From Hypomesus transpacificus (lineage: Eukaryota; Chordata; Actinopteri; Osmeriformes; Osmeridae): DNA of 64,000 bases. The notes below the pieces were generated by a model, which was not told where the DNA came from, ran no database searches, and worked only from the letters and a program-made list of their open reading frames with translations. Each line of letters starts with the position of its first letter. The stretch's first letter is position 1. The DNA lies in assembly GCF_021917145.1 (NCBI RefSeq), contig NC_061073.1, positions 4,804,550 through 4,868,549 on the forward strand, in the 5' to 3' direction. The translations under genes and the position numbers were made by a program. This document shows positions 16,249-27,870 of the stretch, in pieces.

Positions 16249-16788
16249 TGATGGACAGAGGCAGATGGAGGTCAGCACTGGTGTGTGTTGGTAGTGCAGT
16301 TGATGAGTCAACAGCATTCTAACAGGAAGTCTGCATGAAGCAGGCTGCAGGAACAGGAGGGTGCAGGGCACCAGGGCCTCCCAAAACAAACACCAGGGGA
16401 AGGACAGGGAGAAAGTATGTTAGTGGAGACAAAGAGGGGAGGGAATGAATAAAAGAAAACAAACTCGAGTCCTGCCAAACGAGGCCAGAGAGTCCATGAG
16501 AGTCCATGATGAACACATGACTGTGGTTTGGTCAAATATGCGATATGCTTAATCTGGTGCCTTGTGGACGTAGCATACAGGAAGTGGCATTTCTGGGTAC
16601 ATTTAATTTGTACCTTTCACCATATTGGGAAGGGAGTGATTTAGCTATTTTTGTTTTTTGAAACGGACGTTGTTACAGTTATTTGAGCATGCTGATAAGT
16701 CTGATTTATTTATATGTTTTGCCATTTGAACCATCTTATGTCGGTTCAATTAATTTTGACTTTCATCTCTATTCAGATAAGTGTGCAG

Positions 16789-16827
<39 letters not shown>

Positions 16828-19652
16828 TACACCAGTTACAATCATTCCCGCTGTAAACACAAACAAAAACTGGGATGTGAAGGAGAAGCAAAGTGGGATG
16901 AGCGAGCAGAGAGGCTGAGAGAAGCCGACCTTCAGTGCCTGGAGCTGGCTCTCCTTCCTCTGCTTCTCATACTGTAACTGGCCCACCTTGATTTTCAAGC
17001 TAGAAAGTTTGGCCATGAGCGACTATCGTCGAGAAGCAAGCCAAGAAAGCAGGGGGGAGCCCAGGAAGAAAGAAAGAAGAGAGACACCGTAAGAGAAAGA
17101 CAAACCACAAAGGGCGAAGGACGGACACCAAAGAACATCAGAAGTCACAGAAGGAGACAACAGCTCAGTGTCACAAGGTAAAGAAGAAGAATACTTGAGT
17201 TATTATACTCTGTCAAACATGGATGAAGAATACTAGAGTTATTATACTCTGTCAAACATGGATGAAGAATACTAGAGTTATTATACTCTGTCAAACATGG
17301 ATGCTCAGGCAGAATACTTGAGTTATTATACTCTGTCAAACATGGATGAAGAATACTAGAGTTATTATACTCTGTCAAACATGGATGCTCAGGCAGAATA
17401 CTTGAGTTATTATACTCTGTCAAACATGGATGCTCAGGCATTCCTTTCGACACTGTCACCAGGACAACTCACCTTTGTAGATCGGAGCTTTTTCTCATAC
17501 TGTAGTCTTTCGTTCTCCATCTCTGTCACTCGGTACCTCAGCTCGTTGATCTCCAGGACCAGGTCCTGGGAGGAGTCAGAAAGACTGCATTACCCAGACT
17601 GCATTTGGTGGGAGAGGAGAGAGGCTGCCAAGGGCAGAGTGAGAACATGTTTTGGGTACAAGTGAGTGAGATTTATAGTATGTTTGTTTCAGTGCTAGCC
17701 TGGCCCCTGAGTCCCTCATTGCAGAGTTGCATAAACACTACAGTAATTTTTTTCTCCAAGCTATGGCTGAATTCCTTTCTCGTGTCGAAACACCATAAAC
17801 ATTGGATTCACATCGAGATTAATAAGAGGGCTCTGGTTTAAAGAGGACCACTGTCCTGGGAGAGAACTACTGTTCCCAAACAGCTGTGGAGTGTAGAAGA
17901 CAGGAGAGGACCACTTCCTGGAGGGTGGGGCAATGTGAATCATGGACAGAAGCCCAGTGTTCCAGCGGACTGGCTGTGCCGCTACAACAACAGCATGACG
18001 TGCTTGAGAGACGTCCAAGAGCCGTACACAGTTCATCCAGAGCCAGAACCCCCCCCCCCCCCCCCCCCGACTCCACCCCCCCCCCCCCCCCCCCAGTAAA
18101 CAAGAACATATCTCTTCATTCCCTGTTCCCTGTTCTTCATTCCCACTATTAACCATGAATTAACCGTTTCAAGAACAGGGAATGTTCTTGAAACAAGGCA
18201 CTGCTACAGTCTGGTAGTCTCTCGGCCCTCTCCATCGCAGGTTGCCATTCCCTTGCAACGTAGCCTTCCGCTGTTCTTAACCATAAACACAGCTGCAAGC
18301 ACACATGAGGACACATGCCGTCCCTCCCCCACACAGGTGTGTGACTGCATAGACCCCTGTTTGTCTTCTTATGTGTGTGAGAGAGAGGGATGTTGAGGTG
18401 GAGGGAGAAAGAGAGAGAGGAGGAAAGATAGAGAGAGACTCATAGCAAGAAAGACATACAGAGCCGGACAGAAAAACAAGTGAATTCCCGAGGCTTGGAT
18501 GACTCCCATTACCTCACTGTCCCTGAACCGGTCATCAATGTCCAGCCTATCCTTCTGCAAGGAGTTCAGCTTCATCTTGAGGTTGGACACCTCGGCTATG
18601 AGATCCATCTTCTGGTTCTCCAGCGTTGACCTGCACAGGAGCTCCTGAAACAAGAGAGAAGGTCATTCCCAGAAGACATGGACAGGGTGAAGGTGAACTG
18701 CTGTTTGTGCAAGTCTGCACAGGAAGTCCCTAATATCAACATACCTGCAAATCATACAGGGAAGTATTTGAGGCGCGTTTGTTTTGCACTTCGATACGAT
18801 TGACGTGACTGACCCATTGCGTCCATTGAGGCGGTCAAGCCAAATCAAGTGGACCTACGTGATTTGACAGGTGTGGATGCCGCCCCCGCCCCCCCCAAAC
18901 AAACCCACCTGCTGGAGCATCTCCTCCGTAGCGTTGAGTTTCTCCCGGTTTTCGTCTAAGCACATGTCCAGGTCCCTGATCTTCTCTCCCTGCGCCTCCA
19001 CCTGGTCTGTCAGCACGCTCACCTGCACACAGTCACCACAGCGTCGTACCAGGGCAGGCCGCTTCGCCTCCACACAGTACTCAACAATACTACCCAATAC
19101 CATTGCCCCAGGAAGTAGAACTCAACCATACTCTAACCATGGCAAGCAGTATTCAGCATTTCTACCCAATACTCTTAACCCTAGTGAGAAGTGTTCAATA
19201 GTGCTACGTGGTACTCAACAGTACTCAACAGTATCATAGTAACGTGTGCTGAAGGGAAGGTACCTGGAGGACCAGGGACTCCTTGTCACTCTCCAGCCTG
19301 GACAGGCGTACCTGGTAGGTGTCTTGCCCCATGGACATGTGCCCATTGGACTGCGGAAACAGAGAGTGGTGCCAGAGGTTAGACAGAAAGAGAGGGGGAT
19401 TCTTTGCTTTTTGGGGGGAGGGGGGGGGGGGAGGAATAGTTTCAGAGGGAAGTCAGTGTTGGAGCGTGGGCCCCTTGATGTTCTTGTGTTGGAGCTGGTT
19501 TGAGATTGATGTGGGAAGAAAACCGTTTCAGAATGTAAAAAATGTGTGGATAATGGCTTTACGGATACTGCTTAAGTTGTCCATTTGGCGTTTGCCCTTA
19601 TGCACCCCAACCCTATCTTAAAAGGCAGAGGGAAAAGCTTTGGCTGGAGCAT

Positions 19653-19686
<34 letters not shown>

Positions 19687-21650
19687 TTAGAGTATTACAT
19701 GTATTCTCTGGCATTTCCCTGGCATCTGGCCCAGTCCCACACAGCAGTTCCCCAGACAGCAGACTGGTTCCCCGAGCGCGCTGTGACAACACCTGGGCCT
19801 TATCTCTCCTTCCCAGGGACAGCTACACAGCAACACTTTGCTCTGCTAACCCAAGACTGGCCGCTTGCTCAGACGGCACTACTTAGACAGGGCTTCTTCG
19901 AAGGGAAAGTTACTAAAGACACTTCACATCCCAGAGAATGAATGAAGCAGCTTAACCACCAATGTCTGTTTTCACTCAGACAGTTTCCGGAACATTCTCA
20001 GTATCTCCACTGGCGCACACCACTAAACACGCCAACCAACCAGAGCTCTGCTGCTCACACGCACCTGATGACAAGATGTTTGACTTGAAAGAGTCTCTGT
20101 CTGTCTTTCTGCTGCAAACAGGAAGCATTCAAATACCTCCAGTGTTGACAGAGAGGGTCAATCACAGATGCTCTGACAGAAGACATTGTTGTCAGGTCCT
20201 GAGGGGGCAAAGCTAAGAGCAGAGAAGTTGTGTGTTTTTTGCACACTTCGACATGTTTTCCTATGTGTGTGTCCTTATGTTTGTGTGTCCTTGTGTGTGT
20301 GTCCCTATGTGTGTGTGTCCTTGTGTGTGTGTCCCTATGTGTGTGTGTGTCACTGTGTGTGCCTGTGTGTGTGCGTCCTTGTGTGTGTGTGTGTATCCCT
20401 GTGTGTGCACACGCCTCACCAGGTGCCCCTGCAGCCACTCGGCCAGGCTGTCAGCCGTGGCGTCAGGTATCTGGCAGCGTAGCCCCTCCCTCTCCTCTGT
20501 GTCCATCACGTCCAGCACCCCCCGCAGGTCCTCCAGCAGGTGGAGGGCCCGCAGACTGCCCAGGAAGGGAGAGGTGGGGGACTGGCAGTCAAACAGCCCG
20601 TTGGAGTAGTCCAGAGCCTTGGAGCCTGGCAGGGGGGGGGGGGAGAGGTGCAGAGAGACGAGATGAACAAGACCACAGAGAGACCAGACAAAGCCAAGAC
20701 AACAACCAAAACACACAGTCCAAGAGAGATCAGTGAGGATAGAGGAATGCAGATACAAATCAGCGCGTTGGGTATTTGTAGTTTGTTTCTTATGGAACTG
20801 CTGGTTCTGTTTAGCCAATCCTACCACTACTAGCTTCTGGCACTGCTCAACACAGCCGAGTGGACAGCGTTACATCACTGAGCCATTAGAGGACTTGACA
20901 CACCAAACAAGAGAGGAATTCTGGAGACTTGACAAAGCAGAGAGAGCTCCACACAGCCAGAGGCCCAGGAGCCTGGATGAGGGCAGAACACTGGCCGACG
21001 CTACTGGGAGAGACACATCATGTGATCTGACGGTTAACTGAAATGTCAGTTCTATAATTAACCAAAGCAAAAGAATAGGATTACGGCTCTGCACTGTCCA
21101 CACACACGCACGCACACACACACACACAGACACACGCTGTGTGCATTAGTAACTGTTCTGCTGCAGGGGCTGAGTTGGAGCACAGTCCTGGTGAATATGC
21201 TGTAGAGGCATACGTAACATATCAGTACATCAACATTTCTGATCCAGTTCTGACAGAGTTCCTGACAACATTCTTTCCATCCGCATCGACAAGAGAGCTG
21301 GGGTACTTTGTTTGTCCTGAGAGGAATTGGTTTTGACCAGACCAGCTCAGACCAGTTCAGGCTAGACCTGACCAGAATAGACATGTATGTAACATTACAT
21401 AGCAATGTAAATGGTATGTAGTGTAACGCTAGACAAGACCAGACTTAACCAGACCAGACAGGCTAGACCAAATCAGGCCAGGTTAGACCAAAACAGACTA
21501 GACCAGGCCAGGCTAGACCAGGCCAGGCTAAACCAGTCCAGGCTAGACCAGGCCAGGCTAGACCAGAGGAGGTTAAACCTTCTTACCTGCTATAATCCCA
21601 TCCATCTGCTCCAGAGCTGCTGCCAACATGTCACTGGCATCTGACATCAT
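7096..21650 (-). CDS. ppfibp1: liprin-beta-1 (PPFIA-binding protein 1)
   Basis: A scaffold protein of the liprin family, acting at cell-adhesion and cortical platforms with liprin-alpha, LAR-type phosphatases and KANK. Coding exons, 5' to 3': 21587-21650, 20420-20625, 19264-19350, 18909-19022, 18513-18644, 17473-17565, 16930-17022, 15402-15513, 15085-15117, 13315-13376, 13115-13199, 12884-13020, 12374-12492, 12227-12350, 11556-11757, (cassette 11177-11209), 9951-10092, 9602-9730, 9306-9456, 8985-9096, 8725-8813, 8511-8633, 8299-8424, 8016-8204, 7654-7818, 7315-7380, 7096-7179. The product is 1012 aa, or 1023 with the cassette. It opens [21 protein letters not shown] coiled coil spans roughly residues 95-380, followed by a Ser/Pro-rich linker with [10 protein letters not shown] and GIKKLFGK. 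Three SAM domains follow ([41 protein letters not shown]). It ends in DDDSNA. A start at either adjacent ATG is possible. Exon 13115-13199 could instead end at 13096 with a different downstream acceptor. Confidence 0.95.
9097..9305 (-). repeat. ppfibp1 intron made of paired AC and GT repeats
   Basis: This 209-bp intron separates the two exons that encode SAM domain 1. In the transcript it starts GTGAGGAACACACTCACAC, with a CA-rich 5' half. A short unique spacer (near 9212-9245) follows. The rest is a UG-rich 3' half ending GTGTGTGTAG, with no real pyrimidine tract. The two halves are complementary and could pair, bringing donor and acceptor together. Confidence 0.85.
10156..10390. repeat. about 37-bp minisatellite in a ppfibp1 intron
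   Basis: About six copies of a unit based on gactgccatgggcaggacta followed by caactcccacacacact. It lies in the intron upstream of the exon at 9951-10092. No splice site is inside the unit. Confidence 0.9.
10955..11185. repeat. 36-bp minisatellite carrying CTAG|GTACAG donors
   Basis: Six copies at an exact 36-bp period (plus-strand starts 10991, 11027, 11063, 11099, 11135, 11171) and a degenerate seventh at about 10955. On the minus strand each copy reads GCTAG|GTACAG, the same as the donor of the cassette exon 11177-11209. The array begins at that exon's 3' end and fills the start of the following intron. Confidence 0.92.
11177..11209 (-). CDS. ppfibp1: 33-nt cassette exon of ppfibp1
   Basis: A small exon between the exons 11556-11757 and 9951-10092. 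It enters and leaves in phase 1, so it can be included or skipped without changing the frame. It adds [11 protein letters not shown] directly after RTASAPNL, and I recall a very similar insert (DRKRSASAPTL) in human liprin-beta-1. The acceptor TTCGGAAG is preceded by a pyrimidine-rich stretch; the donor is CTAG|GTACAG. The exon is serine-rich and basic, suggestive of a phosphorylatable or 14-3-3-like site (inference). I cannot tell whether it is constitutive. Confidence 0.75.
   Translation of the reverse strand, partial: TAIGVRAPLC
13392..14058. repeat. G-rich minisatellite upstream of a ppfibp1 acceptor
   Basis: About 665 bp of tandem ggggctgggggggccagggg-type units, with gggagag and ggaggg variants. 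It starts only about 15-20 bp from the acceptor of exon 13315-13376. In the transcript it is C-rich with many CCCCCCAG steps, so it looks like a long run of pyrimidine tract and AG acceptors. The plus strand is rich in G-runs and could form quadruplexes. The long Gly-rich reading frames on the plus strand are artefacts of the repeat. Confidence 0.95.
15561..15830. repeat. 53-bp minisatellite in a ppfibp1 intron
   Basis: Five copies at a 53-bp period based on accctgcacaccctacacta, followed by cactgagactacacacaaga and tgaccccaacact. It lies just upstream, in transcript terms, of exon 15402-15513. Confidence 0.9.
16035..16249. repeat. GA/TC microsatellite
   Basis: About 215 bp of mostly (GA)n with interspersed gagaggcagagag units, in a ppfibp1 intron. 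It is a homopurine-homopyrimidine mirror tract, the kind that can form triplex DNA. Confidence 0.95.
17180..17440. repeat. minisatellite near the donor of ppfibp1 exon 17473-17565
   Basis: Six copies of agagttattatactctgtca plus aacatggatg, joined by two alternative linkers (aagaatacta or ctcaggcagaatactt). The array ends about 30 bp from the splice donor at 17471-17472 but does not contain it. Confidence 0.9.
18048..18096. repeat. two poly-C runs
   Basis: Two long C homopolymers separated by gactccac, in a ppfibp1 intron. Lengths in raw sequence are likely unreliable. Confidence 0.8.
20262..20416. repeat. TG-rich tract at a ppfibp1 donor
   Basis: Irregular tgtgtgtgtccttgtg-type repeat that reads as CA-rich in the transcript. 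It sits directly after the donor of exon 20420-20625. A short repeat of the opposite sense (GT in the transcript) lies at 19656-19685, about 300 bp before the next acceptor. Confidence 0.85.
21425..21570. repeat. short degenerate repeat beside the first ppfibp1 coding exon
   Basis: About ten copies of a 10-15 bp agaccaggccaggct-like unit, ending 15 bp from the donor of exon 21587-21650. The donor is not inside the unit. Confidence 0.75.
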
Positions 21651-21674
21651 CTTCCTTGCTCGCTCTGAACCCTG

Positions 21675-22996
21675 CAGGAAGAGGAGACCAGAAGCTTTCA
21701 GTTGGAGACTTGTTGTTCACCGATGAACTCCTCCACCAAGTCATGCTTAGGGTCCCCAACTACAATACAGTATCTCTGGGGGTACCTCACCGCAGACTAG
21801 ATCACATGGTCAGACGGTTTCCTGGCCGCAAGCTTTGCAGCGTTGATGTTAAGTAGAACACGAGGACAGAGAAACAAGCCCAGATACCATGTGTATAACT
21901 AGCAGGTTGGAGAACTGTTAAGTTCCTGCCTGACTGGCGAGGACAGAGAGTCAATATAGTTCAGCTGATGAAACCAACATGGCATCGGTCTTGGATATCC
22001 TGGAGTGTTTGCAGTGGAGACATGCAATCCCTCTCTGTCAGGGGAAAAACAGAATTGCCCGTAGCATTTGGATTCTCCTCCCAGCCCAAAATAAACTCTG
22101 GAACCGCAGACTGAAGCCACTAAACCCCATAGCAGCAGCTAGGCTTTCTACAGGTTCAGCTGTAAGAGCTGAACCTGTGTTACGCCTGTCATTTTGTAAA
22201 CCATCCAATGAGGAATTAGCCCTTGTGTGCCGCGAATCTCATAGCAACGCCCGCTGGAGCCTTCAAACAGAAAATAGCCCTTTAAACAAGAGGTGATAAA
22301 TGTTGGAATATTGATGCAGGATTTGCTTCCATTCCCCCAGAAGAGCATATGGGAGGTTGGGCAATGATGTTGTGTGATTAGATCTAAAAATGATCCAAAA
22401 TGTGTTTAGACTGTAATTCATTCAGGGATCTGCGAAGGCCAGTTTTTTCCACACCAAACTCGACAAAGCGTTTCTGTTTGGACCTCACTTTGTACATGAG
22501 GGCATTATCAAGCTAATTAACAGTGGGGGATTTTTTCATGGTTTTGGGCTAAAACCCTTATGAATATTAAAGCTAAAGCATAAAATGTCTTTCTAGACTA
22601 TTCTGTTCTTCAAAATTTCCTGTTTGTGCTTGATGAAATCCATATTAATGCCCATAGTTATGGAATGGGATATCCAACAAGCTCATATACAGTAGGTCAG
22701 CATGTTTTCAGACACAGTAGCTTCAATGTCACTGTTGTTTTATTGTAAAAATACATTATTGCTACTCCCTTCCTCCCTATAGGCGGAATCCCATCTCAAA
22801 TGGATCTTACGATCTCAGGATCCTTTCAGGGCCTGTGTGTTTCCTACTGGGGCTGCAGGCCTGAGTTGCTGGACATATTTAGAATTTCAATTAAGCCATT
22901 TAACCATGGTTACTGGCACAAAGAGTTTGCTGTCATCAGGGACACCAGTCTCTCTTGTTTGGGGACGAGTGAGGAGCCATTTTTAGGGGCCCCAGA

Positions 22997-23033
<37 letters not shown>

Positions 23034-26000
23034 CACAACATTCCTATTCAGCTAAACCTGCTCTTTAAAACCAAAGCGAACACAAACACACACACACACA
23101 CTTCTGGGGCAGGTCTCACATCTTTCTGGAAAGCCATCCACCCACCTCCTACTGTGTCATTTGAGCATTCCTGAGGTCAAATCTGCCCTTTATTTGGAAA
23201 AGAAACAGACATTAACACGTCAGGCCATCTCTGCTCACAGTGAGATGAGAGGTTGGAAGAAGCGACATCATGCTGTGACCAGTCCCTCCTTTAGTTCACC
23301 CTGTGGTCCAGACCTGCAGAACGCTGTCTGCACACTGGAGCGAGCAGCAGTAATGAGACTTGCTCAGCTCACCTTATTTATTTAGATTCAAGTCCTTCAT
23401 GTTACTTTTGTTATGTAGCTGCCAATTAAAATGTGCATGGTTAGCATGTCTAAAGTTGTTTCGTCGCATCTCTTCTTAATGTCTAGTCCCAGAAATTTTC
23501 AGAATGGGATATTTTGTCATTCATACAGCAAAAAAACCTTATCACCAAAAATGGAAACCTGCATTACTGGGTCTTGATAGTCATAATGGCAATTAGCAAA
23601 GGAATGGTGTTCAGAATGACCGTTTACCATTTATAGGTTATCAGACTGATGTGTACGCTCAGAAAATGTCTTCTGTATGGGTAGTGTGGAGGTAATTGGG
23701 ATTTCATGTGTGCCTACATTATTCACTAATCAATAGAACTAGTCATTGGATACTAGTTAGTATGTTCTCATGTTAGCTTGCTATTAATAAGAGTACATTG
23801 TGTCTGTATGCCTGACTGTCACTATCTATGTTTACATTCTTGTGCCCTATAAAAGATGGTCCTCCGGCCTTCAGAGCCGAGAGAGACATGATTGAGACCT
23901 AAACCTGGTGTTGTGTTGTCATTTATTGTCAGAGGTCTGGTTTTCACTCCCAATCTGCAGATTGATAAATACTTATTAAAATCCAGAACTCAACTTAGTC
24001 ACTCCGTTTATGAAAAGACGGACAAAACACTTTCTTCATCAGTCGGCAGCTTGTTGACAGTGCACCATGAAGATCTCCAGCTCAAACTGCTAGCACCAGG
24101 CCTATTTTCCAACCCCCCCCCCTGCTCAGCACAGCTTGTAGTCAAGACATATAAGGTTATGCCTCACACCCGGCCCTTAGCAAACAGTGTCAACAGACCA
24201 GGCCAGCACCAGATGTTCAGCTTCTCCCACCGTCACCCACTTGTCACCTCCCCACTCTCAAGTGGAGCACTTTGAACTATCTGAACGTCGCATTACCACC
24301 CAGGCCTTTGTCGTGTCATGGGGCTGTGCTCCCAGCGCTGGACCGAGATACAGAACAAGCACACCTAAACTACGGGGGAGATCCGCCCAGGCCTGAACTG
24401 CAGGACAGCCTCCTGTTCCGCCTGGGGTGACTCACCTGTCTAACAATCCTTCCATGGAAAATGGCTGCCACGGGGTTCCTGCCCTGCGGCAAGGTTCCCT
24501 TCGACTTTACAAGGCAGTGAAATCACTCAGGCTATTTCACAGCATCTGTATGTCACCCCCCCCCCCCCCCCCCCCCCTCCCATGTCCTGTTTGGGGTCTC
24601 ATCAACTTATTAGTTAGGCCCTCAACAAAACAAGAGGTCGCAAATAATCTCTCTTGTCCTCACACAAAGCGTCCGTGTCTTCTGTAACCACCCCTTATCA
24701 CAGCCGAAGAGACTTACACTGGAGACTATTGTATGTGTTGGCAGGATTTTACAACAGGCCGCATACAAAAGAGTAAGCCACAGCCAGTTTGCTTTATCCC
24801 CACCACTTTACTGCATTCATAGCTGATCTTATCAGAGAAAAGAGGGGGGGGGGGCGGGGGGGGGTGGGGGGGGGGGGGGGGGGGGGGGGGGAGAGCCGAG
24901 AAGAGGAGACCAATGAAGAGGAGATTCTGTCACTAATGGCCTTTCAGAGGGCATCACCTTAGGGCCCTTCAGGCTCCAAAGAGCATGGCAGCCCATCCTC
25001 CGTCACGGCACAGCAACGAGAGGGTGCAGAGCATGTCCTGGCCCAGTGCCTCCCGGTCTCTCTCTGACTGATACCTCCATCCTGGCACACGCAGGGAGAA
25101 AAACTGGGCCCTGAGGGCCACGTGCAGCCATGCAAGTAGAAGCTGGCTCTGAGGAGTGGAAGGCTGGGCTGAGTGGTGCTGGGAGCTGGCAGTTGAACTC
25201 TGGGAGGAATTTACAACCCTGGTGAAGATCTGCATGTCTTCCTCTGTCTGCATACGTACAGCGGACTGTGTTGTTTATCCAGGAGATGTTGAACTGAACT
25301 CAAATCTTAAACCGAGAAGCTGAATGATGACATGACATTCGGAGATGCCCTTTGACTACCAGACCCGGTCATTTCAAATACTGTACTTGGGTGTGCTTGA
25401 TGTATCTTTCCCACAGCACTGAAACCGTTTCAGCATGATGGTGCTCTTTCAGGTAAGGAGACAGAACGAATCAGGAATGCTGTTGTTTCCGTGCTAGGCC
25501 CCACCATCCGCAGACGTTTTCCCTCTGAAAATACTTCAGCATCCATAATGTTGGGTGGAACTGCCTCATACATTGAGGTGTTTGTTCAGAGTGGATAGCC
25601 ACTAGATCCATTCTCTGTCCACTGGTAAACCAAAGTATCACCAATTCAGTTCAGTTCAACTTAATTGTCAGACTCAACAGTCCATTAGAAAAAATACACA
25701 GACAAAATATAAAAACATTAAAAAGACATTGATAATTTTGACCTCTCAGTCCTGTGGGTAATCCAGCCTACATAGCGTCAGTGGTATAGGCCATGGTGAT
25801 ACATAATATTTGTGGTGCCAAACATGTTTCACCTGTAAAGTCCACCCAGTGTTGAGCCGTTTAGGGAGCCCTACGTCAGGCTGGCGCTATGCAGACGCCG
25901 CTCAGCAGGCAGCGGAGGGAGTCAGGCATCCACCACCCTGAGGTAGCGCTGCTTGGAAAGCAACCCCAGCTATTTGTGACCCGGGTGAGAGCGGGGGAAA

Positions 26001-27340
26001 CACATTTCTTTTAATATGCCTATGAACATCTAGGAGTGTCGGACAAGCAGATTCAGGGGCCTTCCCCCTGTCTATACATAGCTTGGTAATCTGTCAAAAT
26101 GCAGCGTTTGGGAGGCTTGGACAGAAGTTGTGTAGGCCTATATAAAATGTAATAAAACAGAAGCCAATGAATCAAAGGTTACCAATATCATGACACATGC
26201 AGAATGAAAGATTTTTTGAATCCATCCCAAATCAACAGTTTATCAATCTACAACTAATATAGCCTATTCCCTTCCGCAGTTTTTAGCAAAACTTTTCTGC
26301 TGGTAGCCTACATAGTCTACTGTGACTTACTACATCCGAACTTGTGAGAAGCTGTCATTTATCGATGAACTTTTCGGTTTGTAGGAACATTCCAGCCTTG
26401 AGGGAAATGTAGCATTTCCAGTCCCTCGCTAGACTACATAGGTAAGCCATTTAGGCATGTTATATCCGGAGCTTTTGTTACTACGCATTAACATAGTGGT
26501 AACATTTGATAATTTGAAGGAATGTGTATTTATAACCTTTAAATGCTCATTCCCCCTCAATGCTCATTCCCCCTCATACGAGTACAGCTTATTTGGTATT
26601 TTTGGGACAAAGGACAAAAGCAGTCCTATAAACAAGAGACAAAGTCATAAAGTCAATTTCCCCAAAAGGTGTTACTGTGACATAACTGTAAATGCCATTA
26701 AGTCTGTAGCTAATACTGCACATTTTTATCCAGACTCGATTAGTAGAACAAGCCAAGTAACGTTAACTAGAACGGGAGGGAAAAAAACAGCAAACAGAGA
26801 CGGTTAAAAGTCGGCTACATAAGATGTCCAATATTACACTGCATGGTGTTGGAGGAATACATAAACGCATACTGTATTCACAGCGACTTTTAAGTGAAAA
26901 CGTAAAACAAATTGGAAGGCTAACATTCATGGGCTTGAAGTAGCTTGAAGATCAACATTAGTTAATAGAAAGTGATAAATATCCTCTCACAAAGGAAGTT
27001 CTTTATTGTTAATGAAACTAACAAGTATTAATAAGAGTTGGTAGACTACATAGCCTACATTGAAGCCGAACCAATAGCATTACTATTATGCTGTACTTGA
27101 ATCACAGCGGGCAATAGGCTACTACAATATTCCGCCCGGATATAAATCACTGCACCAAAAACACACTCACCCAACCTTTGAAACAACTTTACAATTCCCA
27201 CGATGGAAGTTTCCAAATTCACCAAAACAAAAACTTGAGCCGTTTATATCATACACTTTTAACCTTTTACACTACAATATCAGCCCTCCGACCCTCAAAA
27301 TCCCTACGCCATGTCGAGACAGAGTGGATGGGAAGTTAGA
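21675..27340. other. noncoding 5' region of ppfibp1
   Basis: About 5.7 kb between the first coding exon of ppfibp1 and a candidate promoter. The minus strand has an acceptor-like CTGCAG just before 21674, so a 5' untranslated exon upstream is likely, but I could not place it. I see poly-C runs near 22999-23027 and 24557-24577 and a long poly-G run at 24845-24892. No convincing coding exon was seen on either strand. Confidence 0.5.
24845..24892. repeat. poly-G run
   Basis: About 45 bp of almost pure G on the plus strand, a strong quadruplex-prone and sequencing-error-prone tract in the noncoding region upstream of ppfibp1. Confidence 0.85.
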
Positions 27341-27347
27341 AAGTGGA

Positions 27348-27393
27348 GACGTCATCGAGCAGGCACATCCCGCCCTGCTCCCGACTGGATTGG
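27348..27393 (-). promoter_or_regulatory. candidate ppfibp1 promoter elements
   Basis: Within 46 bp the minus strand carries, in upstream-to-downstream order, a CCAAT box (27389-27393), a GC box GGGCGGG (27369-27375) and a CRE-like TGACGTC (27348-27354). This is a classic order for a TATA-less vertebrate promoter. It lies between the GCAP stop codon and the first ppfibp1 coding exon, so ppfibp1 is the likely target. No transcript data support it. Confidence 0.45.
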
Positions 27394-27870
27394 TTTGGGA
27401 GGAGGAACTCCGACGGGGTCTTGGGAGCTCCTAGGGGCGCCTGCCAATCAACTCTCATAGCTCAAGGATGACACCTTGTGGTTAAAATTACGTTAACGAT
27501 CATACAGGGCGAAGCGGGCTAGAGCGATCACGCGTTGGTTTGTTGACGGCTGTTCCAGGAAAAAATACGACTTACATTCTACAAATAATTAGCCACATGT
27601 TTTAATGACACATCTATAGTGATCAGTAAAGTTATCCACAACGTAGGCACATCGAATGATCGAAGTAAATATATCATGGTAAATGTAAGATGTAAGTAAA
27701 CCATCTGATCAATATTATCTCTCAGCTTCAGATATGAAACGTAATCAGTCTCATTCCTACAGTCATCTTTTCTTCTTCCATCCCTGCATCCTTCCCTCTC
27801 AAACCCAATCTATCCTTCCCTCTGAGGTAAAAGCATTCCAAGGGCAGGCTCCACCCCACCAGTCCCAGGG

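Noticed and set aside
23700-23960. TATA-like ctataaaag followed by an LTR-like stretch
   Set aside because: It could be part of a solo LTR or a plus-strand promoter, but I found no matching ends, target duplication or downstream gene.
24969-25253. 94-codon frame on the minus strand upstream of ppfibp1
   Set aside because: No recognisable domain and no convincing splice partners; it could be a 5' exon but nothing supports it.
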